Shown: positions 46,393 through 55,007 of the stretch, in pieces
How positions within the stretch are numbered: the first letter of the stretch is position 1
Layout of the letters: every line of letters begins with the position of its first letter
Assembly: GCF_022627575.1 (NCBI RefSeq)
Contig: NZ_JADEYQ010000006.1
Span: 1-64,000, forward strand
From: Sphingobacterium rhinopitheci
Lineage (GTDB): Bacteria; Bacteroidota; Bacteroidia; Sphingobacteriales; Sphingobacteriaceae
Direction of reading: 5' to 3'
DNA length: 64,000 nt
Notes under the pieces: model-generated
What the model saw: only the letters and a program-made list of their open reading frames with translations
The model's database searches: none
What the model was told of the DNA's origin: nothing
Position numbers and translations under genes: made by a program

Positions 46393-46685
46393 TATTGTAC
46401 AGTTACGAATATAGGCACCTTACTCAAATTTTTACTGCTATCTACAGCGTCCCAAGTTTTGGGAGCAATCGCCGTTTTAAGGGTATCGTTTTTAGAAGCT
46501 ATCTGTTCTCCATTGTACCAAATATGCTGTGTCGTAATATGCAACACAGAATCTCCTGCCGTAATAGTTTTTAAAGTAACTTCGCGGGCAGATTTTTTAT
46601 CTAATTCTTCTAGTGGTTGTTCCTTAGTCTTTTGACTACAGGAAGCTAAAGAAAGCATAGAAAGTAAAACGAATAAATATTTCAT
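46392..46685 (-). CDS. short lipoprotein heading the ATP-grasp operon
   Basis: A 97-residue lipoprotein with signal MKYLFVLLSMLSLASC (lipobox Cys16). The mature part is charged, followed by short beta-like strands (REVTLKTITAGDSVLHITTQ). I do not recognise the family. It overlaps the following lipoprotein gene by one base (TAATG at 46392). It is probably part of a three-gene unit with the glutathionylspermidine-synthase-like enzyme. No consensus promoter is clear in the 228 bases upstream that separate it from the divergent monooxygenase-fold gene. Confidence 0.75.
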   Translation of the reverse strand: MKYLFVLLSMLSLASCSQKTKEQPLEELDKKSAREVTLKTITAGDSVLHITTQHIWYNGEQIASKNDTLKTAIAPKTWDAVDSSKNLSKVPIFVTVQ

Positions 46686-46831
46686 ATAATTTTTTAATCC
46701 TCTATTACAAAGATAACATCTTCTAGATTATTAACTAATCTAATCCTACAATATACTATAATTAAGTAGGAATATTAAAATTGATGTCACAAGATCACGA
46801 ATCCAACTTGAAATACAATCACCAAGATCTA

Positions 46832-46848
46832 TCCCCAATATTTGGGGA
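46832..46848. promoter_or_regulatory. palindromic candidate operator
   Basis: TCCCCAA-TAT-TTGGGGA is a perfect 7-bp inverted repeat with a 3-base centre, standing out as GC-rich symmetry in AT-rich DNA. It lies just upstream of the -33 element at 46856. Its spacing suits a dimeric regulator; it is too short to be a terminator. Confidence 0.5.
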
Positions 46849-46855
46849 GCTATAG

Positions 46856-46886
46856 TTGTCCCATATTTCAAAAATGCATATATTTA
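46856..46886 (+). promoter_or_regulatory. candidate promoter of the monooxygenase-fold gene
   Basis: TTG (46856-46858), a 20-base spacer and TATATTTA (46879-46886), one base from TAnnTTTG. The start would be about 46891, giving a leader near 20 bases. Confidence 0.5.
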
Positions 46887-46912
46887 ATGTCAATTCAATC
46901 TAAAAACTAATT

Positions 46913-47200
46913 ATGGTACTAGAAGTAGCAATTTTAACAATTATCCAGGGCCAACAGGCCAATTTTGAGCGTGATTACCAAACAGCATGTCAATATATTT
47001 CGGCAAGTAAGGGATATATCAAACATAGTTTGCAAAAATGTGTAGAAAAAGACAATCAATATATTCTATTGGTGGAATGGGAAACCTTAGAAGACCATAC
47101 CATCACCTTCAAGGAATCTAGCTTATTTAAAGAATGGGAAAAATTATTACACCATTATTACGATCCTTTTCCGACAGTAGAGCATTATATCAACTTATAA
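46913..47200 (+). CDS. antibiotic-biosynthesis-monooxygenase-fold (ABM) protein
   Basis: A 95-residue ferredoxin-like dimeric alpha/beta-barrel protein. The first strand MVLEVAILTIIQG, helix FERDYQTACQYISASKGY, and EWETLEDHTITFKESSLFKEW match the ABM family, which includes YgiN-like quinone monooxygenases and heme-degrading enzymes. A His in HHYYDPFP near the C-terminus is typical. The substrate cannot be told. It stands between the lipoprotein operon (divergent) and luxS, has its own candidate operator/promoter and a strong terminator. It could serve oxidative or electrophile response, but this is inference. Confidence 0.85.
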   Translation: MVLEVAILTIIQGQQANFERDYQTACQYISASKGYIKHSLQKCVEKDNQYILLVEWETLEDHTITFKESSLFKEWEKLLHHYYDPFPTVEHYINL

Positions 47201-47204
47201 TCTA

Positions 47205-47245
47205 TTAAACAAAGAAACCACCTAGCGCGTGGTTTCTTTGTTTAA
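47205..47245. terminator. terminator after the ABM gene
   Basis: A 16-bp perfect stem (47205-47220 with 47230-47245) around a 9-base loop, with A and T runs at the base. It separates the ABM gene from luxS. Confidence 0.9.
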
Positions 47246-47374
47246 TGGTAATTTTTTAGTGCTATTTTGTATATTTGTTATGCTATAGTATTTCAATACT
47301 ACTATACATAATAATTAAAAACAGTGTTTAATCAGCCTAGCCATTGATTGACGCATTTTATAACAGAAAAAAAG

Positions 47375-47881
47375 ATGTACACAAAAGAAAAAGCAACTGT
47401 AACAAGTTTTACGGTAGATCATACTATCCTTAAACAAGGTATATATGCCAAATCAGCTAAGACAAACAATAGTAATGTCGATGCCTATACGACCTACGAT
47501 ATTCGTATGATTCGCCCTAACTCTCCTGAAAGAATGCTTTCTCCAGAAGTGATGCATACTTTGGAACACTGTTTTGCTACAGAAATCAGAACTATCTTGG
47601 GCGATGAAGTAATCTACGTGGGGCCCATGGGCTGTTGTACGGGGTTCTATGTTGTACTAGCAGGAACAGAAAGAACAGCTCAATCAGTTCAAGAACTGAT
47701 GAAAGAAGTATTGGAAATAGTTTTAGAAGAAGGCTACGAAGTGCCATTCCAAAACCCTATCAGCTGTGGTAACTACACATTTATGGATTTTGAAAACTCA
47801 AAAAAAGCGTGTCAAAACTACTTGAATTTGATCAATGCTGGCGAATTGGAATTTGAATACCCTTATATCCAAGAAAACTAA
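47375..47881 (+). CDS. luxS: S-ribosylhomocysteine lyase (AI-2 synthase)
   Basis: A 168-residue iron/zinc enzyme that splits S-ribosylhomocysteine into homocysteine and the AI-2 precursor DPD. I start at ATG 47375 (MYTKEKATV); an in-frame TTG at 47348 would add nine residues and is less likely. The metal ligands H61 and H65 in HTLEH and the Cys in ISCGNY are present, as is GPMGCCTGFY with the catalytic Cys. It directly adjoins the nucleosidase gene at 47882 with no spacer, so both steps of S-adenosylhomocysteine breakdown are coexpressed. A small inverted repeat TAGTATT-2-AATACTA at 47286-47301 sits upstream and might be an operator. Confidence 0.96.
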   Translation: MYTKEKATVTSFTVDHTILKQGIYAKSAKTNNSNVDAYTTYDIRMIRPNSPERMLSPEVMHTLEHCFATEIRTILGDEVIYVGPMGCCTGFYVVLAGTERTAQSVQELMKEVLEIVLEEGYEVPFQNPISCGNYTFMDFENSKKACQNYLNLINAGELEFEYPYIQEN

Positions 47882-48496
47882 ATGATTCTAAATAAAGGAA
47901 TAAAAACTATCATATTGGTAGCCAACAAGAATGAGTTGTCATTCACTACAGACGACAGTTCTATTGCATTATATGAAATCGGCGTAGGAAAAGTAAATGC
48001 TACAGTATCCCTCGCTATATTGCACCAAGAAATCAGTGCACTTGGTATCACACCTATCTTACTAAATGTAGGCACAGTAGGCTCTACTAGATTTCCTATT
48101 GAACATGTGCTTTATCCAGAAAATTTTGCACAAGGTGATGCTTATACAGATGGCTTCTTCTTGGAAAACACTACTTTTTTGAGTGGAAAGGGAACTTTAA
48201 AATCTGTTGATATTTCAGATTTTGATTATTCACAAGCTATCCTTACCTCGGATAGGTTTATAAATGTAAATACGGCATTTTATAAAGATATAGAACATCT
48301 AAATCCAGAAGCTTTTGATATGGAAGCCTATGCTTTAGCATACTTTTGCTATCTGCACAAACTGCCATTTTATGCTATCAAAATAGTATCTGACAATTGT
48401 GATGGCACTGTAAAAGATTGGGAGAGTATATTGAGTAGAATCTCTGGAAAATTAGGCAATATTCTAACTGAATTCCTGAGCAATTTGGAACAATAA
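47882..48496 (+). CDS. mtnN: methylthioadenosine/S-adenosylhomocysteine nucleosidase
   Basis: A 204-residue nucleosidase that releases adenine from S-adenosylhomocysteine or methylthioadenosine and gives S-ribosylhomocysteine, the LuxS substrate. Typical motifs are ALYEIGVGKVNA near the start, LLNVGTVGS, and the C-terminal FDMEAYALAYFC (catalytic Glu) and KIVSDNCDG (catalytic Asp). It is shorter than E. coli Pfs (232), mainly at the N-terminus, as in other compact family members. Begins on the base after the luxS stop, so translation is coupled. Ends at a 16-bp terminator. Confidence 0.9.
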   Translation: MILNKGIKTIILVANKNELSFTTDDSSIALYEIGVGKVNATVSLAILHQEISALGITPILLNVGTVGSTRFPIEHVLYPENFAQGDAYTDGFFLENTTFLSGKGTLKSVDISDFDYSQAILTSDRFINVNTAFYKDIEHLNPEAFDMEAYALAYFCYLHKLPFYAIKIVSDNCDGTVKDWESILSRISGKLGNILTEFLSNLEQ

Positions 48497-48503
48497 GAAT
48501 ATA

Positions 48504-48548
48504 ATACATAAGGCTTTTCAGTTCATCGAAAAGCCTTATGTATTTATT
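48504..48548. terminator. terminator after the luxS-mtnN pair
   Basis: A 16-bp perfect stem (48504-48519 with 48528-48543) around an 8-base loop, followed by a T-rich stretch. It may also serve the convergent lipoprotein gene ending at 48689. Confidence 0.88.
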
Positions 48549-48688
48549 TTCACTAGTATACAGTACTTTAAAAACAGCCTTTATTAAAATATAAGCTAGG
48601 ATTTTTCAAGATTACAAATAAAGTATAGCGCCTGTAAAAAATAATCCATATTATTAATACCTATTGAGATAGACGCTAAAAATAGCGA

Positions 48689-49162
48689 TTAATTTATTTT
48701 CTTTAATGTCATCAGAAAACCCACATGATGACTCCCAGTACTATCTTCAGGATCTGCATCTTCCATTTTACGAAGTAATATTAATTTGTCATTCTCAAAT
48801 TTATAAACCAATTCATCATCCTCCGCATCCCCATTTATATTTATTAAAGATAATACAGAATCTTGTTTATTAATTTTAAAATCCCATGCGAATTCATTTT
48901 TCAAATTAGTTATCGAGACTAAAGAATCCGATTGAAAACTATAAACATAAGCATCATCTGTTGGTATTTGCTCCAACTCGAATGTCTCTGTCCTTTTATT
49001 ATCTTTCTCAAAAAAACGTTGTTCAGTTTCCACTAACCACTTCCCTTCCAGCAGATTGATTGAGGAATGCCCCACATCTACTGTGGATTCAGCCTTATGG
49101 CTTGAATTGCAAGAAACACATAAAAATAAAACTGAAGTAGCTAAGATGAATATTTTTTTCAT
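48689..49162 (-). CDS. lipocalin-like lipoprotein of unknown function
   Basis: About 157 residues from ATG at 49162, beginning MKKIFILATSVLFLCVSC, a lipoprotein signal with lipobox Cys18; an upstream in-frame start at 49186 adds eight residues. The mature part starts with a linker, then NLLEGKWLVETEQRFF and repeated strands VYSFQSDSLVSI, KQDSVLSLI, VYKFENDKLILLRK. This strand pattern is that of the lipocalin-like (LPP20/DUF4488-type) proteins common in Bacteroidota. It would sit at the periplasmic face of a membrane. No neighbour suggests a role; it is divergent from a porin-like gene. Confidence 0.75.
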   Translation of the reverse strand: MKKIFILATSVLFLCVSCNSSHKAESTVDVGHSSINLLEGKWLVETEQRFFEKDNKRTETFELEQIPTDDAYVYSFQSDSLVSITNLKNEFAWDFKINKQDSVLSLININGDAEDDELVYKFENDKLILLRKMEDADPEDSTGSHHVGFLMTLKKIN

Positions 49163-49350
49163 TGGTAATAGATTTAGATTAACCAAATATAAAGTATTTA
49201 TTATTTTTTATTCCATCCTCCTTTATCAAATAATACTATTATAACCTACCTAGTATTTAAAAATGTCATCCAACCAGTATAATATGTAAGCTAAAATTTA
49301 CAATAAAATAATCTAAAATTAAAAATAATTCTTTTCAGTATAATTAAATA

Positions 49351-49358
49351 TACATTTG
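49351..49358 (+). promoter_or_regulatory. candidate -7 element for the porin-like gene
   Basis: TACATTTG fits TAnnTTTG exactly. The predicted start near 49365 leaves about 65 bases before the chosen ATG. A -33 TTTG is not seen, only a TTCTTTT run. Confidence 0.45.
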
Positions 49359-49431
49359 CGAAACTGAATTTATATAAATCAATACTGCTCAGAAAATGTG
49401 CCGTATTAAATCTTTTTTAAAATATATCATT

Positions 49432-50256
49432 ATGATAAGAATTACTACTTTATTATTATTAGTACTTTTCACAAAAGTGTCCTTTGCTCAAGATAGCTTA
49501 GTGACCACAGCAAAACAAAAAGATATTGAGTTTACCCTAAGCCTAAGATCAAATCAACTGTGGAGAGGGAATATCACAACAGACCAACCCGTGGTAATAA
49601 GCCAGGTAGAATTCGCGATAAATAAATCTAGAACATTAAAAATGGGAATATGGGGGGGATCTGCTATCTCTAACAATGCCAACGGGACACAATACAAAGA
49701 GATAGATTATTTCATTCATTACGAAAAAAATGGAATAAGCATAAAACTATGGGATTTTTTTACGTCAACAAATATCGTAGCCGAACGAGCATCTGACAAT
49801 ATTTTCAACTACTCTAAAAGTAGAACAGCCCATTTACTTAATTTAGCTATGAGCTACCAATTGCAAAATAACTTCCCTTTAATATTTGAAACAGATATCC
49901 TAGTATATGGTGGTGCCAATGCACGTGAAGTACTACTAAATAACAATGGCGATTATTTAAGAAACAAGTATTCTACTTATGTAGGATTGATATACCCATC
50001 CAAACTCAATGACGAATATAGCTTAGATGCATTTATAGGATTTGGTTTTGCTTTCAACCCGGGGGATCCTAACAAAGGAGAAACAACATTTCTATTTGGG
50101 AATGGGAAGAACAAATTTGACATCGTAAATCTTGGTTTTACAATCACGCGTGATGTCAATATTCTTAATAAAGTCAACATTCCAGTTTCGATGACTACTT
50201 TATGGAACCCATCTAACCAATTTGCTCGAGTACAAATTGCCGCAAAGATATTTTAA
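49432..50256 (+). CDS. porin-like outer membrane barrel protein (TorF/Gcw_chp-like)
   Basis: About 274 residues from ATG at 49432 with signal MIRITTLLLLVLFTKVSFAQ; an earlier ATG at 49396 adds 12 residues that weaken the signal. The mature protein is composed of alternating strand pairs such as IEFTLSLRSNQLWRGN, AEFAI-like segments and ends FARVQIAAKIF with aromatic C-terminus, as in barrel proteins. The opening resembles the TorF-type putative porins (SLRSNxLWRG). Pore substrate unknown. Transcribed alone, ending at a 17-bp terminator shared with the convergent helicase gene. Confidence 0.75.
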   Translation: MIRITTLLLLVLFTKVSFAQDSLVTTAKQKDIEFTLSLRSNQLWRGNITTDQPVVISQVEFAINKSRTLKMGIWGGSAISNNANGTQYKEIDYFIHYEKNGISIKLWDFFTSTNIVAERASDNIFNYSKSRTAHLLNLAMSYQLQNNFPLIFETDILVYGGANAREVLLNNNGDYLRNKYSTYVGLIYPSKLNDEYSLDAFIGFGFAFNPGDPNKGETTFLFGNGKNKFDIVNLGFTITRDVNILNKVNIPVSMTTLWNPSNQFARVQIAAKIF

Positions 50257-50276
50257 TAGTTATAAAAACTATGTTT

Positions 50277-50317
50277 TATAATAATGGATTAAGTATTGAC
50301 CTTAATCCATTATTATA
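50277..50317. terminator. bidirectional terminator between porin-like gene and helicase
   Basis: Arms 50277-50293 and 50301-50317 are perfect 17-bp complements with a 7-base loop. It sits between the convergent stops at 50256 and 50334. Confidence 0.9.
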
Positions 50318-50333
50318 CGATAAAAAGAACCTT

Positions 50334-52238
50334 TTAAGCCCACTCCCAGACACTATGATACTGATCTATACCAGTTACATAGTCTAAGAAACCTTTATAA
50401 AAATTATGCTGACCAATCGTACTACTATCCCCAATTACGATTAATTTTTTCTTAGCACGTGTCATAGCCACATTCATACGACGTATATCCGATAGAAAGC
50501 CTATTTGCTGATTACTATTGGCTCTTGTTAGCGATATATAAATGATATCTTTCTCTTGCCCCTGAAAACTATCTATCGTATGCACCTGAATAAAATTGCC
50601 AATTGTTTTTAATAATTCATCGTTAGCTACTAAATCTTTTAAAATAGCAGATTGCTGACGATAAGGAGCAATAACGCCAATAGTAGGGAAATTTTTTATA
50701 TCATATTTTCGCAACAGCTCCTGCGCATTTGCCAATAGGTGTCGATACAAAAATAAGGCTTCCTCTTTATTAGAAATTGCGGTATCTTCGATTGTTTCTT
50801 CATAGCCTGCTCCCGCAGTATCTATAAATACGACAGGCTCCATATCGTCCTTAAGCGTCCAATCGGCGACAGCGGTAGCGGCCTCCAATCTTCCATCATA
50901 TAGTATTTGTGAAGGATACTCCATTATCTGCTTATTCATACGATACTGAACATTCAATAATGAAACAGCATCTGGAAAACGATGGACTAATTTTTCAAAG
51001 AGTGTTTTATAAAACCCTTCATTGACCTTTGTTGTAGATTTTACTGTTGGCGGCAACTGACAATGATCACCTGCCAAAATAACGCGATCAGCCTTCAAGA
51101 TAGGAACCCAACAGGCAGGCTCTAATGCTTGTGCTGCTTCATCTATAATCACAGTATGATATTGTCGTTCCCGAATACTGTAATGATTGGCACCGACCAA
51201 AGTCGCTGCTATGACTTCGACTTTATTCAAGACGTCATCTATTATATAATCCTGAATCTTATCTATTTCTTTACGCAATTTTCGGGCTTCATCGAATAAT
51301 GCTTTACGTTGATCTCTTTCTGACTTACCAAAATTACGCTTATATTTATGCGCCATATCCGTATATGCACGAACTTGCTTCTCTAAATTTTTACGCTCTT
51401 TATTTGCTATATGCTTATCTATTTTAGCATCTAAAGTCAACTCTTGTAGATGATCTGACACACGAACAGGATTACCAATACGCAAAACCGAAACCCCCAG
51501 TTCGTCGAGCTTTTCAGCTAATATATCTACCGCAGTATTACTAGGCGTGACCACCAAAATCTGTCGTTTATCCTTTTTCAAAAGCGCCTGAATACCAGCT
51601 ATCAAGGTAGTAGTCTTTCCAGTCCCCGGAGGACCATGCAATATGGTCAAGGGATTATCAGCCAACATAGAAGCTACTGCCTTATTCTGGCTCTCATTCA
51701 AATTAGGGCTTTGGTACATACCAGCCTCCAATACTTTAGGATGCCATGATTCATTGCCTAGCAATTGGCGTACAATATTATCATCTACTATATCTAAAGA
51801 TTTTCTTTTTGCTTCGTCCAAGGCGGCAAACATTTCTTTATAAGCATGTTCGTCAAACAGAAGATCAACCCCCAGCTTACCTCTCCTACTCCAATCTGGC
51901 AATTCGTCTACGCGAACAGATATACGCATTACATCACGACTGACAAAAGCTATAATCCCTTCCAACCGATCCTCATTGGGGTCATGATTTGAAAATAATG
52001 CCACAGGCATTCCAAAGCGAAACTTATGACCTTCATCTTGAAAATTAGTTTTTTGAATGGTAATAGTCAAATAGTCGCCTCTCCCCAATTCGGTATTGAC
52101 AATAGCTATCGGAAACCAACTAACTCCCTGTACTCTACGCTCCTGCAATGAACTACGTAAAAGTAAATTTTCATGTTGTAAATAATCGTATTGCTTTTCC
52201 TCTTTTAAAAGAGTAATCTGTTCATCAAAGTAACTCAT
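50334..52238 (-). CDS. superfamily 1 DNA/RNA helicase (Upf1/IGHMBP2-like)
   Basis: A 634-residue helicase of the Upf1-like SF1B family. The N-terminal part is a helical stalk and OB-like domain (GRGDYLTITIQKTN). Helicase motifs: GPPGTGKTTTLIAGI (Walker A, about 205), VVTPSNTAVDILAE, DEAAQALE (motif II), LAGDHCQLPPT, QYRMNKQIMEYPSQ, VHTIDSFQGQEKDIIYISL and MNVAMTRAKKKL. All are intact. Bacteroidota commonly carry one such protein; nucleic-acid preference (RNA versus DNA) is not set by the sequence. It lies alone, ending at the palindromic terminator. Confidence 0.92.
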   Translation of the reverse strand: MSYFDEQITLLKEEKQYDYLQHENLLLRSSLQERRVQGVSWFPIAIVNTELGRGDYLTITIQKTNFQDEGHKFRFGMPVALFSNHDPNEDRLEGIIAFVSRDVMRISVRVDELPDWSRRGKLGVDLLFDEHAYKEMFAALDEAKRKSLDIVDDNIVRQLLGNESWHPKVLEAGMYQSPNLNESQNKAVASMLADNPLTILHGPPGTGKTTTLIAGIQALLKKDKRQILVVTPSNTAVDILAEKLDELGVSVLRIGNPVRVSDHLQELTLDAKIDKHIANKERKNLEKQVRAYTDMAHKYKRNFGKSERDQRKALFDEARKLRKEIDKIQDYIIDDVLNKVEVIAATLVGANHYSIRERQYHTVIIDEAAQALEPACWVPILKADRVILAGDHCQLPPTVKSTTKVNEGFYKTLFEKLVHRFPDAVSLLNVQYRMNKQIMEYPSQILYDGRLEAATAVADWTLKDDMEPVVFIDTAGAGYEETIEDTAISNKEEALFLYRHLLANAQELLRKYDIKNFPTIGVIAPYRQQSAILKDLVANDELLKTIGNFIQVHTIDSFQGQEKDIIYISLTRANSNQQIGFLSDIRRMNVAMTRAKKKLIVIGDSSTIGQHNFYKGFLDYVTGIDQYHSVWEWA

Positions 52239-52277
52239 CGTACAAAGTAAAGCAATTTATTGAAATATTTAGAAACA

Positions 52278-52304
52278 TTAAAGGCGACATAAAGCCGCCT
52301 TTAA
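52278..52304 (-). terminator. possible terminator after amtB
   Basis: TTAAAGGCG (52278-52286) pairs with CGCCTTTAA (52296-52304) across nine loop bases, 23 bases past the amtB stop and 40 upstream of the helicase start. No strong T run follows, so efficiency may be low. Confidence 0.55.
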
Positions 52305-52326
52305 ACACAAAACATACTATACACAA

Positions 52327-53631
52327 TTATAATTCTTCATCATGTTGAGTAGCATCTAAACCTGATATTTCTTCTTCTTCACTAACACGTAAAGGCGTTA
52401 TTAAGTCCGTAATTTTCAATAAAATGAAGGAACCTCCAAAGACAAAAATAGAAACCCCTACTAACGCAATTAGGTGTGCAATAAACAAGCCTGTTTCTCC
52501 ATAAAACAACCCATTTACAGTGACATCAGAATTGACACCACTGTAGGCAAATACTGCGGTCAGCAACATACCTACCATCCCACCTACACCATGGCAAGGA
52601 AATACATCTAATGTATCATCAATACCTGTTTTATTTCTCCATATTACGAACAAGTTACTTACAACAGCAGCTACAACTCCCATAATAAAAGAATGTGGAA
52701 TGGTAACAAAACCTGCTCCAGGTGTGATAGCTACCAAACCTACAACAGCACCTATACATGCCCCCATTGCTGAAGGCTTTCTTCCGCGCAGGATATCAAA
52801 AAACATCCATGTCATAGCTGCAGCAGCAGAAGCTGTCGTGGTCGTCCCAAAGGCATATGCTGCCAACTCATTTGCACCACCCGCAGAACCTGCATTAAAA
52901 CCGAACCAACCGAACCATAATAATCCTGTTCCTAAGATAACATAACTGATACGTGCTGGACTGTGACTTGGATTTTTTCGTTTACCTAAATATAGTGCTG
53001 ATGCCAAAGCAGCCCAGCCTGCAGACATATGTACTACCGTACCACCTGCAAAATCCAAAACTCCCATTTTGGCAAGAATCCCATCCGGATGCCAAGTTGA
53101 ATGGGCTAAAGGGGCATAAATTAGAATTACAAAAAGCGTTAGAAATATTAAGTAAGCATTGAATTTAATACGTTCAGCAAATCCACCCGTAATCAATGCA
53201 GGAGTAAGTACGGCAAATTTTAATTGAAACATAGCGAACAATACTAATGGAATTGTCGGCATACCCGGCCAGGAATTGTTCCCGAGCGTACCTTTCATCA
53301 TATAAAATGTAGTAGGATTACCTATTATACCTCCTATATCCTCGCCAAAAACTAAACTAAAACCAAAAACTATCCAAACAATAGTTACTAAACCCATACA
53401 GACGAAACTTTGTAACATCGTAGATATTACATTTTTCTTATGTACCATACCTCCATAAAAGAAGGCTAAGCCTGGCGTCATCAACAATACCAAGGCTGCA
53501 GATGCTAGTAACCAAGCTGTATCTCCAGTATCCAAATGCACACCTGTCACTGTAGTTACTTCAGTAGTTGGCAAGATAAAAGACAGCACGACAACTACAA
53601 TTATAATAATAAAAGGGATATATTTTTTCAT
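52327..53631 (-). CDS. amtB: ammonium transporter AmtB
   Basis: A 434-residue inner-membrane ammonium channel. After an N-terminal hydrophobic segment come the family start GDTAWLLASAALVLLMTPGL and FYGGMVHKKN. The two channel histidines are seen in GGTVVHMSAGWAAL and FPCHGVGGMVG. About 11 membrane helices are visible. A usual companion, the PII protein GlnB/K, is not encoded next to it in this window. The gene is divergent from a barrel porin gene, which could form the outer-membrane counterpart. The gap (285 bases) shows no sigma-54 motif that I would trust. Confidence 0.95.
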   Translation of the reverse strand: MKKYIPFIIIIVVVVLSFILPTTEVTTVTGVHLDTGDTAWLLASAALVLLMTPGLAFFYGGMVHKKNVISTMLQSFVCMGLVTIVWIVFGFSLVFGEDIGGIIGNPTTFYMMKGTLGNNSWPGMPTIPLVLFAMFQLKFAVLTPALITGGFAERIKFNAYLIFLTLFVILIYAPLAHSTWHPDGILAKMGVLDFAGGTVVHMSAGWAALASALYLGKRKNPSHSPARISYVILGTGLLWFGWFGFNAGSAGGANELAAYAFGTTTTASAAAAMTWMFFDILRGRKPSAMGACIGAVVGLVAITPGAGFVTIPHSFIMGVVAAVVSNLFVIWRNKTGIDDTLDVFPCHGVGGMVGMLLTAVFAYSGVNSDVTVNGLFYGETGLFIAHLIALVGVSIFVFGGSFILLKITDLITPLRVSEEEEISGLDATQHDEEL

Positions 53632-53916
53632 TTTTCTGATAATTTAAGTTAATAACCATGTTTTCAAAACACGTTGATTCTCAAAACCTTACCAAGGTTA
53701 ACGAAAAAATTCATTAAAACACAATAAAATTTAAAATTTTACACAAAAACAGTATTTAAAGTGAATATTAATCAATAAATACAGCTACAAAATATAAAAA
53801 TTATAAAATTTTAATTGTTTTATTAAAAATTTGGAAGTAAATTATAACTGAACTAACACAAAAAAACACAAAAACAAACACAATGAAGACTTTCAACAAC
53901 ACAAAAACTAAATTTT

Positions 53917-54954
53917 ATGAGAAAAAAAACAAACTTAACCGTTTTTTTAAGCGCAATTGCATCACTAAGCATTGCACAAGAGACAAAACCACTTGAAATA
54001 AATGGATATGCTGACGTATATTACAAATATGACTTTGCAAATCGCGAAAATATAAATACATACTTTGGCAATGACCACAATTCTATATCTATTGGAATGA
54101 TAGGTTTAGGATTAAAGAAAACCACAGGCAGAGCCTCTTTTGTTGGAGAACTTTCATTTGGACCACGTGGACAATACCTCACCATTCCTACAGGTGACTA
54201 TAACGACAACAGCAATACTTTCCATATCCAAAATTTATATATAGGGTATGATTTTACTAAAAAATTCAATATGACAGCGGGTTATATGGGTACTTTTATA
54301 GGTTATGAAGTCATAGCACCATCTTTAAATTTTCATTATTCTACCTCCTATCTATTTGGCGCGGGCCCCTTTCAAAATGCAGGTATCAAAGGTACCTATA
54401 ACTTCACTGAAAAAATTTCATTGATGCTTGGTTTGTTCAATGACTGGAACACCTATCAAGATATAAACGGGGTTTCACATTTTGGCGGACAATTAGCTGT
54501 CCAACCGATAGAAGGATTAAGTGCTTATTTTAATTTCCTTTCAGGCACCTCAGCAGGAGGACGTGACGAATATACATCAGGTACCATCTATGATTTAGTA
54601 GCGAGTTATGAAATCACGGATAAATTTAGCTTAGGCCTAAATGCTGCAGATTACACTTTCAAATCCGATACGGGCGGTGGCTATAGCGGTGTTGCACTGT
54701 ACCCCCAATACAGCATCTCCGAAAACGTAGCCTTAGGGCTACGTGGTGAATACTTTAATGTTAAGAAAACCGACATAATCCCCTCAGAATCTACTTCTTC
54801 TTTTACATTATCGGCTAATATCAAGCACGAAGGTCTAACATTAATTCCCGAAATAAGATTAGACAACAATCAAAATCCCATTTTTTTGACTAAAAATTCC
54901 GACCCTAGCAAAAAAGCTTCACAATTCTCTCTATCATTAGTTTATAGCTTCTAA
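53917..54954 (+). CDS. outer membrane beta-barrel porin (BBP2-like)
   Basis: A 345-residue outer-membrane protein; signal peptide ends LSIAQ. The mature start PLEINGYADVYYKYDF is typical of the BBP2/OmpL-like porin family of Bacteroidota. Long alternating strands follow (FVGELSFGPRGQYL, LYIGYDFTKKFNMTAGY) and the C-terminus is FSLSLVYSF with terminal Phe. Genes of this kind often lie beside amtB, so it may pass ammonium or related cations or nitrogen sources; that is inference from the divergent position. Ends at a strong hairpin shared with 55008-55421. Confidence 0.85.
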   Translation: MRKKTNLTVFLSAIASLSIAQETKPLEINGYADVYYKYDFANRENINTYFGNDHNSISIGMIGLGLKKTTGRASFVGELSFGPRGQYLTIPTGDYNDNSNTFHIQNLYIGYDFTKKFNMTAGYMGTFIGYEVIAPSLNFHYSTSYLFGAGPFQNAGIKGTYNFTEKISLMLGLFNDWNTYQDINGVSHFGGQLAVQPIEGLSAYFNFLSGTSAGGRDEYTSGTIYDLVASYEITDKFSLGLNAADYTFKSDTGGGYSGVALYPQYSISENVALGLRGEYFNVKKTDIIPSESTSSFTLSANIKHEGLTLIPEIRLDNNQNPIFLTKNSDPSKKASQFSLSLVYSF

Positions 54955-54967
54955 AGAATAATTCCAC

Positions 54968-55002
54968 AAAAAAGGGTAACTGAAATTCAATTACCCTTTT
55001 TT
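54968..55002. terminator. bidirectional terminator
   Basis: AAAAAAGGGTAA pairs with TTACCCTTTTTT (54968-54979 with 54991-55002) around an 11-base loop, between the convergent stops at 54954 and 55008. Confidence 0.9.
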
Positions 55003-55007
55003 AACTA

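Noticed and set aside
47246..47374. SAM or SAH riboswitch before luxS
   Set aside because: The leader is short and AT-rich with only a 7-bp inverted repeat; no conserved riboswitch core was recognised.
53632..53916. Sigma-54 promoter between amtB and the porin gene
   Set aside because: No GG-N10-GC pattern with flanking TGGC/TTGC sequence could be found in this AT-rich gap.
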